From: Guadua angustifolia
Taxonomy: Eukaryota > Streptophyta > Magnoliopsida > Poales > Poaceae
Length of the DNA stretch: 64,000 nucleotides
Direction of reading: 5' to 3'
Assembly (NCBI GenBank): GCA_036346375.1
Contig: CM070520.1
Coordinates: 51,230,198-51,294,197 of the forward strand
Both the position numbers and the translations under genes were made by a program. The notes beneath the pieces were generated by a model. It worked only from the letters and a program-made list of their open reading frames with translations, was not told the origin of the DNA and did not search any database. Positions 35,045 through 44,989 of this stretch are shown in pieces (the first letter of the stretch is position 1; every line of letters starts with the position of its first letter).

Positions 35045-35147
35045 AGTATTAATTTTTTATTTTTAGGAAATATTAATCTGTTCTAGCATATATTAGTATT
35101 AATTTATTATTTTTTAGGAAATATTAATCTGTGCTAGCATAGATAGT
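35045..35147. repeat. Tandem duplication of about 50 bp
   Basis: Two copies of AGTATTAATTTWTTATTTTT followed by AGGAAATATTAATCTGT and CTAGCATA lie at 35045 and 35095, just 3' of SMO1. The region 34540-35045 has no recognisable gene. Confidence 0.8.
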
Positions 35148-35169
35148 GGAAGAAGATAGCAGGTGCATG

Positions 35170-37195
35170 TTATACCTTAGCTAGTTTTGCCTTGTAGTGT
35201 CTGTAACCCTGAAACAACCAATTCAGAGATTATCAAATGTTAGAATCTTCCACCAGTTCTTAATTTGTAGGTTTTAACTATTGATTAGTGTAAGAAAGCA
35301 CAAGCCTCCGTACTTTGTCAGTCCCGTATATATAATCACAGTAGGTGAACACGGGAGCGAAGTTGCTCTGACTCCGCCCTCCCAGGTAGTGATGGTAGTC
35401 ATGGTGTTCTGAACCCCCGTAGAACGGGATGAACCTCCCGGCGTTTAACTTGAAGTTGAACCTGTAATTTGGCCACAAAAAAATCAAATTTGTACTAGTT
35501 AAGAGAGGCCGATATTGCTTCGTTTGCATGGGTCTGAATGTCTGATACCAACTTATGTATAGAAAAGAAAGCTAGAGACGTAGCGCAAGTGATGTTACCC
35601 GCTGTGTATGTGGATTCCCTCTATCAGGCGGACCGCGAACCAGAGCCAGAAGGTGGTGACGTGGCACGGCGCGATGACCGGGCCGGCGAGGGAGGGGACG
35701 GCGAGGACGAGCATCTCGGCCCAGTGACCGTACAAGGCGGCGTAGCCCATGGGCGCCGTGAACTCATGGTGGACGCGGTGGATCTTGTCGTAGCACCACC
35801 GCGTGTGCAGCAGCCGGTGGAGCCAGTAGTTGAGGTAGTCCTCAACCAGGAAGTACACCACCAGCTGCGCCGCCACCTCGACCACCGACGGCAGCGGCAA
35901 CCCCGTCCGGATATCCATTATCTATGTGTGTATATATGCAACACGCAATTAAAGATAATGGAGTTGATAGATCCTTTTCTTTTTTCCATCAGAAAAATGC
36001 AGAGATTGTCCGCAACCAATTACAGTAATACTTAGGTTTCATAACATAGTTGGTACGTACTCCTTCGTCCCGTTCGTTTCAGAATACTAATTTGGCAATT
36101 TTAAATTAGGTCAGTCAAACTTGGTAATCTTCGATCAATGATATTTTCTAAATACTTAGATTGATCCTATTAAAACGGTATTGTTGGATTTATCGTAAAA
36201 AATGTATTCATAATACTATGCTTCAGCAATATTTCATAAATGTGTTGGTGTAAAATTAACGATCAAAGCATTCTTGAAGACCGTGAAAAATCAACCGTGC
36301 CAAGTATTCTGAAACAGAATAGGACATGTCAACTTGGCATGTTCTTGAACTCAGAGCAGTAAATTGTCACTTAGGCCCCTGCACTATTGCAAATTGTGGA
36401 ACACTCTTCTTTTTGTCATTGTGACTTTTTAATTAGCTATATATATTTGTTGCCCACTTAGGTAGCTAATTTTATCTAGCTAAAAGGGCTGAAGTGACGT
36501 TTACCTAACGGTGTAAAATTGATATAAGTCACTTGGATGTTCGGATATCGATGAATGCGATATTTCGGGTTACCACTCTTCTAGGTTTAAAGTTGAAATG
36601 GCCAATTAATATCATGTATACGGTATTGCAAACTTAGCGACCTAGCTACCAATTAGTTTATTTTTAAGTTTGGAAATGTAATGACCTACCATTCAAGTTC
36701 ATTTTTTAAGTTTACCAGGGGCCTAATTAAGCCACACTTTGTTATAAGATTTTGAGATTCGCCCTCTGCATCTTCTTTATTAGAGCCACATGCAACATGT
36801 AAATATATATATAGTTGATCATGAGTGCATGCAGTAAGTGTAGATGCATGTGTATATATAGAGACCTTGGCGGCGGGGTAGGAGACGAGCTGGTAAGGGC
36901 CGATGAGGAGGACCGAGACGCGCACGGCGTCTAGGTAGCAGCGGAGGAAGGTGGCCGGCTGGTGCCACACCTTGGGCTGTAGCTTGTACTGCGCGGCTTC
37001 GGCCGGCGCGTAGAGCTCGAGGAGCGCGAGCGGCAGCGGCGCGAGCGTGAAGACGACGAAGGTGACCGCGACGTTGTGCCAGTAGAGGTAGCCGTCCGGC
37101 ACCGACGCCGAGTACCGGAGCCACGCCGCCTCCGCCCACGTCAGGCTGCGCCCCAGCGCCGCCTCCGCCTCCGCAGCCGTCGCGTACTGGAGCAT
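35170..37195 (-). CDS. SMO1: Sterol 4-alpha-methyl oxidase 1 (methylsterol monooxygenase), four exons
   Basis: Coding exons are 37195-36866, 35921-35599, 35461-35314 and 35208-35170, with GT-AG introns throughout, giving 279 residues. The start at 37195 (MLQYATAAEAEAALGRS) is chosen over an upstream in-frame ATG at 37255 because plant SMO1 proteins begin there. The enzyme is a membrane-bound di-iron oxidase of the endoplasmic reticulum that removes 4-alpha methyl groups during sterol synthesis. The fatty-acid hydroxylase histidine boxes are all present: HRLLH (145-149), HRVHH (158-162) and HDYHH (238-242). Hydrophobic stretches occur near residues 40-60, 85-105, 127-140 and 175-205. The end, GTDKGYRHYKAKLAKV, is typical though slightly short. 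The product looks intact. Intron 1 (944 bp) contains a Stowaway-like MITE. SMO1 rather than SMO2 is favoured by the ATAAEAEAALGR start and HSGFNF context; expression is not shown by sequence. Confidence 0.9.
36055..36325. mobile_element. Stowaway-like MITE in SMO1 intron 1
   Basis: TACTCCTTCGTCCCGTTCG then TTTCAGAATACTAATTTGGC at the left is mirrored by GCCAAGTATTCTGAAACAGA then ATAGGACA at the right. The CTCCxTCxGTCCC start is typical of Stowaway (Tc1/mariner) MITEs of grasses. It lies wholly inside intron 1 and does not touch the splice sites. Confidence 0.65.
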
Positions 37196-37322
37196 CGTCC
37201 GTCTCCGGCCTGCTCCGGTGTTCACCAGCTGCCGCCACTTACCGTCCGTAGTCACGTCACGTGCAGTATGCTCGCTAGCTGCTCCCCGCGCGCGCTCTGT
37301 ATATATCCTGCATGACTGGTTG

Positions 37323-37402
37323 ATTATTTATAGCCGACGCTGGTCTCTCTGTATTGTGGGCCAAAAAGATCGGCACGGCGTGGGCTCACAGCAGAACACG
37401 TG
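37323..37402 (-). promoter_or_regulatory. SMO1 core promoter: TATA box and G-box
   Basis: TATAAATAAT on the minus strand (plus 37323-37332) lies about 130 bp before the start codon, a normal TATA position allowing a leader of roughly 100 bp. CACGTG, a G-box, lies at 37397-37402, about 200 bp before the start. Both fall within the promoter segment that is partly duplicated at 34150-34255, where the TATA and G-box are altered. Functional use is inferred. The remaining stretch 37410-37950 is GC-rich with no recognisable gene. Confidence 0.55.
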
Positions 37403-37959
37403 GGCTGCCCCGAAGCCCAAGCCGTTCGTCGTCGTGCCGCTTGGTCCAATCCAACACCGAGGGGCCAACGCAAAATCACTCCTCCCCCCATTGCTGCCAG
37501 CTGCATACACATGTAGCGTCGCTACGCACATGGCGAGGGCCGCGACCGCCAGCACCGCGGCGACCTAGCGACGACGATTTGGACGGCGACCCGGCGAGGA
37601 AGAGCGGCCACACACACGGCCAAGACAGTGGCGATCGAGGCGAATCGGGGAGATGGTTGATCAGCCAGGCTCTGGGCTGACGTCGGGGAGCCCTGCGGCT
37701 GCAGGAAGGAGGGTACGGTACGTGACGGACGGGCGTGGCGGTGTCGGCAGCCAACGAGGGTGACATCCAACGGCGGTGAAGGCCGGAGGAGCCTACACGG
37801 CGGCCGTTAGGAGATCGAGGAGGGCAGTGACGGTGACGGTGGGAGTGAAAATGGAAGGAGCTAGTGACATGATTGTCGAAGAGAATATTAAAATACAATG
37901 ACAAGTGGAGCACGCTGACAAGATACTGTAGAATGATAACGTTGAGCGTTGAGCTGGAT

Positions 37960-39024
37960 CAGGGCCGGTCTTGAGTTTTTTTTGAGTTCGAGGCGAAATT
38001 ATAGACGGAAGGCCTCTAACATAAGCATCAAAATATTTTTATACTACCATGTATCAATTAAAAAGATAATATTCAGTATATTATAGAAATTGTTATCGAT
38101 AAATAAATAGAAGTACAAAAGTGAGATTATTTACCTCAAACATTTGTAGAGATCATCTTAGAAAATATCATCTAACATTTCTAAATGCAAAATCATCAAT
38201 TATGGCCTTAACATTAATGTCATCCAATAACTTTTGCTTAATATATAAAGTTGCCAGACAATTTATCCTTTCTTGACACATTGTAGACCTCAAATAGTTC
38301 TTCAATAATTTCAATTTTGAAAAGCTTCTTTCAGCTGATGCCACAATTACCGGCACAGTAAATAAAATCCGATAAGCAACAGAAATATTACCATAATAAT
38401 CCACTTTTCTAACAAACTCAAAAATCTCCATAACAGACATTGGTTTATCTGGTAAAGTCATCTGCAGTATTCTTAACTCAGAAATCAGATTATTTAACTC
38501 AAAATCAGATGAATTATCAATAGAGAAAGTTTTACCAACTTAGTACAATAATCTTTAAGTTCAATATGATCCAATGGCTTCAAAGTTGTTGAGCTCAGAA
38601 AAGGCCCAAATATACCTTTGAATACTTGGAGTTCTACAAATCTGTTTTTCAATGAACTGGCCATATCAACCATAATAAAAATATAATTAACTTCAAAATC
38701 TTTCTCATCTTGTAGAATTGCTTCGCTACTACAATCATTTTCATCAAACTATTAAAGATTGCTTCGGTTTCGACAAAACAAACAGATTGATATATGTTTA
38801 CTAAAATATTAATTCCCGAAGATCTCACCGTTGGATTGATGTGAAATTTGGACTGCAGAAACTAGATTCAATTTTGAAACTAACCCAATAAGAATCAACT
38901 CAATCGGATTTACGGATCTAGAGTTATGACCTTCGCAAGTTGATTATACTAATAAATGACGGGGCCCGGCTGTTTGGGGGCCCGAGGCGGCCGCCCCCCT
39001 CGCCCTGCCCCAGGGCCAGGCCTG
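37960..39024 (-). mobile_element. hAT transposon remnant, 1065 bp, with 8-bp target duplication
   Basis: The ends are CAGGGCCGGTCTTGAG at 37960 and GGGCCAGGCCTG ending at 39024, imperfect inverted repeats. A perfect 8-bp direct repeat AGCTGGAT flanks them (37952-37959 and 39025-39032), the target size of hAT elements. The right end also holds GGGGGCCCGAGGCGGCCGCC, a GC-rich string common in grass hAT copies. The body encodes the last part of a hAT transposase on the minus strand. Confidence 0.85.
38162..38770 (-). pseudogene. hAT transposase C-terminal fragment (dimerisation domain)
   Basis: The open frame 38461-38168 contains AYRILFTVPVIVASAERSFS followed by KLKLLKNYLRSTMCQERINC. This is the hAT C-terminal dimerisation domain (PF05699) of the type seen in TTF-type zinc-finger transposase-like proteins. 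Upstream, to about 38770, degenerate sequence such as SELRILQMTLPDK continues the same protein through a frameshift. The zinc finger and most of the catalytic core are deleted, so it is dead. Confidence 0.85.
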
Positions 39025-39032
39025 AGCTGGAT

Positions 39033-40060
39033 TAGGGATGGCGATTTTCTCCGTGGGATAATCCCATGTAGGACAGGGGTGGGGCTGCAGGGTGCTCCTC
39101 AAGCCATCTCGGGCTTTAGGGTGCAAACAGAATAGTTAATTTTCATTCAATCGACGATAGAAAATTTGCGAAATGAATATAGAAAAGAAAAATGGATATC
39201 TGATGCTATCTGTGTCTGACTCTAACTCGTAAAAAATGCAAAACATAATACGGGATGAGCGATATCCATCTATATCCACTTTGATTGCACATCTACTATC
39301 TATTGTATTTTGTAGAGGTGCAAAAGGACTAGATAATTTTCGTCCGTAAGGGTCATGTGACCCTAACGACCTTGACATAATCGAAGGTAACACTCTATAT
39401 TTGCATGAGTTGACTCTAATTGCCCAACCGAGATTAACGTGTGGTGACATCGGTGACTTGAATTTTTGGATCTGCTCTTGTATCTGTCTCTCTGATCGAC
39501 TGAAGGCTTACAGAACAATTACAAAAGGGAGCAATAGCTAACCAGCACTATTTATGTCCGAATTCAACTTAAAAATATAAAATAGGGTACATATAAGCGA
39601 TATCCATTTATATTTGCTCCGATTGCACTTGTGCTCACCCCATTGCCACCTCTAGATTGGATGTCTTGTATGGAAATGATTTGGAGGATACCTGAGCAAC
39701 TTAATAAGCAGGTTGGCGATGCTCTAACAATTAGTAGCATTATTGCAGTAATTTGTTGGTTTCGCTAATTCTTGAGTTGATTTAGCATCTTGGTATCCTA
39801 AAGTATTTGTCTAGAAATTATCATTTAACAATATTTGTTAATTAAGAAAATTATGATCGAATTTAATGCCTTACCCTTGCTATTAGTAATGCGAATGATG
39901 TCGCACGGTTGAATTACGTCAATCCGTAGGATAAGTACCTTTCAATTCCAATATTTATTACATAGATGTGGTATTTAATTGTGTGTGTATGTGTAGGGTA
40001 GGTGGATAAATATTATATAACGAAGGGACTATATGGCCGTCTATCCTAACTAAAGAGGGG
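39033..40060. other. No gene recognised
   Basis: This stretch of about 1 kb between the hAT remnant and the copia element holds short open frames without domains and no clear repeat ends. Confidence 0.5.
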
Positions 40061-42172
40061 TGAAAGATCATATGGAGGTCTATCCATGTGTGTGATGAGC
40101 AATTGATAGTGGTTGAGTTTGTGGTGCTTAAGTTTAACTTTGATTTGAATTCATTTTTGAACATGAAGTAATTTAGTTTGCTATCAGTGCCAGGCCGGCA
40201 CTACCAATCCCTAGGTGGCAGTAGTACGTACCTAGGTGTGGTACTACTAGCCATGTGTGGCGGTATCTCTAGGGTGTGTCAAGGGTGGCACTACCTGTCC
40301 CTAGTGGCGGTGGTACTGGGATACGGTACTACCGACCTCTAGTAAATGGTAATTATTTTCTAGAGAGTGTTATTTGGGCTCGGCTAAGGTGGCACTACTG
40401 GCCTCAACGTGGCGGTACTATCGGCCCTGAGAGGTGGTAGTGCCGATTTTTCCACAGTATTTTGAATTATGGTTTGAATTATGTAATGGTTATTGTATAT
40501 CTTTGTGAATAGTGTTATGTGACATTTTTCTTATCTATGTCATTGCAGAACTTTAGTGCTAGGTCAAGGTGACGCGGAGAAGACCGAAACTAGATTAAGA
40601 GAGCTAAGGTTCAGAACGGTCGAGGTACGCATGAAGATGACTAAGGCCGAGAAGACAAGGAGTGAAAGCGTGAGCTACTGGAGATAGACATAGCAGGCAA
40701 CAGCAAGGTGCATGGAACTAGGCTCAGGGAGGAGTTAAGGATTAGAACGGTCAAGGATGCCGGAGCCGTCATGGTGAAGGTAATGTGGCGCGCCAAGTGA
40801 CTTGGATCCGTTTGCAAGTGAGGATGGTTCGGGGGAGCCCGGACATGTGAGAGGCTTGGCGATAAGTCATTAGGGCTACATAGAAGGTGACGAAGCATGG
40901 GCAATGCTTTGAGTAGAAGGAAAAGACCGGTCGTAGGGCAAATTGGTAATTTATCCATTACTGGGGATAGAGATGATTTGAAAAACCGCAGCGGTGGCCT
41001 AAGTGGTTTAGGTCAAGCCAAAGTGGACATGGACGCAAATTCGGACTCGTAGAGTGTATTAGAGCGTAATGTGAAGGCTGCTTTGAGAAGTGTGCATGTG
41101 TAAGTGTAAAACCTGGTATGGTGTAGGGTTAAAAGATCAGAGATCAGCCCATGTAAATGTGGATGGTATTCATTTGTGTATTTAGGTCTAGAGTTAGGGT
41201 TGCCTCCTTTATATAAGAGTTTGAGAAATATGGAGGGAGGTGAAACTTAAGCCACTAAGGCATAGGAGAAGGATTAGAGTTTTCACAAGATTTTGGTTTT
41301 CTTGTGTGTGTAAGTGCTCTTTGGAAGCTTTGCCCTCAGGTAAAAAGCTTTGTAATCATCCATCTTACTCTAGAATGAAATCAAAATTCATGCTCAAGTT
41401 TTGTCTCCTGTATTGATCTTTCCCCTCCTTGAGTTTTTTTATCTTTTTTGGTTATTTCTTATTCTCTTGATCTTGTGTTACCAAGGATGAATAATTGATA
41501 GATGAATCATATGTAGATCATATCTCAATCATCTAGCTAAGCTCACACATGATCATCAAGCAATTTCTCAAGAAACCATTTTGGCTTGAGAAGGAAATAT
41601 TTGCAGTAGATCTTGATCCTACTAGTTTGAGAATAATTTCTTTGAAGTTCTTACTTGTTGTGACATGTGGGAGGCCATTTAGGATTATCTTGATCATCAA
41701 ATCCTCACAAGCAAGCTCAGGATGAAGTTTGTGCATTTGGCCCAGTTTTGATGCAACCTTTTACTAAATGTGAAAAGGTTAGAATTTAACATAAATACTT
41801 GTGATTGAAGGTTAGAATAGGTTCCTGACATCTATAGGAAAGTGCATGCAAAGTTTCACAGGATTTGGATCAGCCGATCAAAAGTTACACCGATTTTTTT
41901 ATTTTGAAGTCATGCTGATTTTACTGTTCAACCTCTGATTTTACTGTTCATCCGGTAGTACCGAGATTTACACTACAGTAGTGCTAGATTTACTATTCAT
42001 TCTAGTATTACAAGTCATTTAACTGCGATAGTGCCGACCCCGGGCTGATTTACTCTGAAAATTTGTATTCCCGCTCTTTCTTTGATCAAATGAGGTTTTA
42101 GGTGGCTCATTTGGAGAAAAATTAGTTGTTGATCTTTCAAATCCCTCTGATCATTATTTTTGGTCCTTTAAT
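40061..42172 (+). repeat. 5' LTR of the copia element
   Basis: The first 350 bp align to 51193-51530, including repeated GTGCCAGGYYGGCACTACC, TCTAGTARRTGGTARTTATT and CTAGAGAGTGYTATTTG. The remaining 1.7 kb has no partner because the 3' LTR is truncated, so the LTR end is set only by the primer-binding site. Confidence 0.65.
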
Positions 42173-42223
42173 TAGTATCAGAGCTTGGTTTTGCTCTTTC
42201 TAGATCTGACCAGTCTCAAGTGC

Positions 42224-43780
42224 CATGGCGACGGACTTTTATTCCACTATGGCTCCAATATTCTCTGTGGTGGATTATCTGTTTTGGAAATCCAGGATGG
42301 AGTCATACATCACTACCCAAGGATTTTCAATTTGGTAGATGGTGAAGCTCTCGTATGAGGTTCCTAACACTAAGAATGTTAATACTGCAAATATGGTTAA
42401 CATAGATGCAAATGATAAGGCAAGAAACATTCTCGACAGGACCTTAGCCACAGTGAATATGATAAGATCTCTCATCTCCAATTTGCTCACCAGAGCTAAG
42501 TAACCCTTAATACCTACCATGAGGGAACCACCCAGATAAAGATGGTGAGGCTAGATCAATTCAAGCATGACTACAATAAGTTTGAGTAGCACGCTGGAGA
42601 GTTCCTAGATGAGTGTTTTGGGCGTTTCACGAAGATTCTAAATGATCTTTGAGTTGTTGGTACCATATACCCTGTCTAGGAGAATGCTTGGCATTTTCTC
42701 ACAGCACTTGATCTTTGAGTTTGCGAGATGAAGGTGACCTCCATCAAGGACACTACTGACCTATCAACTCTGACTATTCATAGGATTTATTCCTACCTCA
42801 AGACTCATGAGATCGATGTTGTCTCATGTAAGACGAAGTCACAGTCGATGGTTTTGATCACCGATCCCACTACTTCTGAAAGTTCCTTTGGTCTTTCCCT
42901 CTCGGTTCTCTGTGAGATGAGCGATGAGTATCTAGAGAGATTTCCAGAAATGAGCTTGCCCTCCTAGTTAGGAAATTCTCCTATTCATACAAGAGGGTGA
43001 GAGGGGAAAAAGGTGGATCTATCCCTTGCTTCGAGTGTGGTGGCCCCAACCACGTTCGGGCTAATTGTCCTAAGCTGGAAAATGGCAAGAATGACTATGG
43101 TGGTGTGAACAAAAATGACTACACCAACAAAAACCGCAATAAGAAGGCACTAGCTCGTGATCTTGTGTGTGAGAAGAAGTTTTACAAATTCTCAAAGAAC
43201 AAGAAGTTTTTCCACTGTATCCGTGCGCTGCACTCGATGACATCTCCCTCTCCGACACAAGACATGGATCAATGACGATGGAGAGGACAATCTACAAGAG
43301 AATACTAAGGGTGGTGACAGCTTCACTAGCATGTGCTTTATGGCTAACGAGAATGGCATCAGTGACAGCGAGTCAGATGTGGTACCTTCCTATGATGAGC
43401 TCAATGATGTTTTCTGCAAGTTAGAAAATTTTATGCTAGAGCTAGATATGTGGAGCTTCAGAAGGAAGTAGATACCTTGTCACGGGAGCTTGCCTCACTT
43501 AGATCTAGGTCCTCCCGTGGCACTGCTGGCTGTTCTCTTTGTGATGCCTTGCTTATGAAGTTAGAGAACCTAAGGACCTTGCATGATAGTGTGCTTTCTA
43601 AAATTGAGGTTCTTAGAGAAGAATGCTAACATTAGTACTTCTGATGCTAGTCTTGTTCATGCTCCTACATGTGCTTCTTATGATAATGATCCTAAGTTGC
43701 TAGCTGAGATTGATGCCATGACTACTCACCTTAAAAAGTTTTCTATTAGAAATGAAGAACTTGAATAATTTCCTTCTAAT
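42224..43780 (+). pseudogene. Copia gag with zinc knuckle
   Basis: From 42224 the frame MATDFYSTMAPIFSVVDYLF then WKSRMESYITTQGFSIW is the start of a copia gag (UBN2 type), followed by a stop. TSIKDTTDLSTLTIHRIYSY (42735-42800) belongs to its second half. A CX2CX4HX4C zinc knuckle, CFECGGPNHVRANC, lies at 43027-43068. A coiled-coil-like part follows to about 44000. At least six stops or frameshifts are visible. Confidence 0.75.
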
Positions 43781-44989
43781 TCCCTAGCTGGTTCATGTGA
43801 GGGCTGTTGGCAACTAAAACTTAACAATAATGCTTTGAGTGTCAAGTGTGTTGAACTTGCTAAGGAGCTACTAGCTAAGTCACAAGATGTTTATGCTAAT
43901 TGTGTTGAGATTGAGGGGAACATAGACAATATCCATGAGGAGCTTAGAAAGAAGTTAGAGGCCCAGAGTGCTAGGATTAGGAATGTCAAGTGCGTTTCTT
44001 ATAAGGCCTTAAGATTAAGGCAGTTATGCATAGGAGAGATATGCACGTACTGTTTGTTCTTCTGGTTCTAATTCTTCATCATCATCTTCCCCTTGTTCCT
44101 CTTATGTCGCTCTCTATCAGGAGTATAAGTAACTCATGAGCACACTTGAGAAGTTTGTTGGAGGCAAGAAGAAACTCAATATCATCCTAAACCAATCCAA
44201 AATTAGTAGATTCAATCGGGGTATAGGATTTGATCTCTTGGAGCATGTTATGACTCACCCTCTCATTATTATTCGTGGCTCCAAGAGTGGTGAGATTGTG
44301 GTTGCACCGAGATTTAGCACTACGTTGTTTCGCTCAGTAGGTGTTGTCCAAGGAATTTCTGATGTGAAGGTAGTCCTTCATGTAGCGTTTGCCTTTAGTA
44401 AGGTAAAGTATTCTTGCATCTTTTATCAGAAGAATGGGCATTTGGTTGAGTTCTACTTCAAGTGTACCAAGATATCATGGCGTGAGCGTGTTCATGTTCT
44501 TAAGGGTATTCAGGGTCATCCTTAGATTCAGAGTGCTCCTAAGGCACCCACGGCTTCTAGACAAGCTAAAGAATCTCCTGTTTTTGGACATTGTTCAGGA
44601 CTTGATTTTTAGGCTGTTTGTTTTGGTTTTCGTCCCGAAGCTATTTGTGGTTAGAGTTTCCGTTGTCCTCTTAATATTTCTTGTTTTGCTCATCAAGTGG
44701 CGGGATGTTGGTTCTACCACTAGGAGGTTTAGACAGCGTCACTGGGATGGTCGAGTCTTTGCATATCGGTGAACCAACCCAGCTCCAGCTCCTAGACCCT
44801 CTACAGGCATTGCATATGGATTTGTGAGAGTTGTGCAACAGAGAGATGTTAGAGTTCAGTCTTTTGTTCTAGTTACTAGTACTTTTGCTTGTCGTATAAT
44901 TCAGTGTTGGATTCATAGATCTACACTTATCTATCCCAATACTGAGTCATCGACCTCTCACCTTTATTGATCCAGGTTCATAGGCCTTA

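Noticed and set aside
35538..36035. A 165-codon plus-strand open frame rich in charged residues
   Set aside because: It is the opposite strand of SMO1 exon 2, which has clear histidine boxes and splice sites.
37476..37913. A 145-codon minus-strand gene upstream of SMO1
   Set aside because: Low-complexity Arg, Ser and His composition, several competing frames and no domain. It overlaps the upstream part of the SMO1 promoter region.
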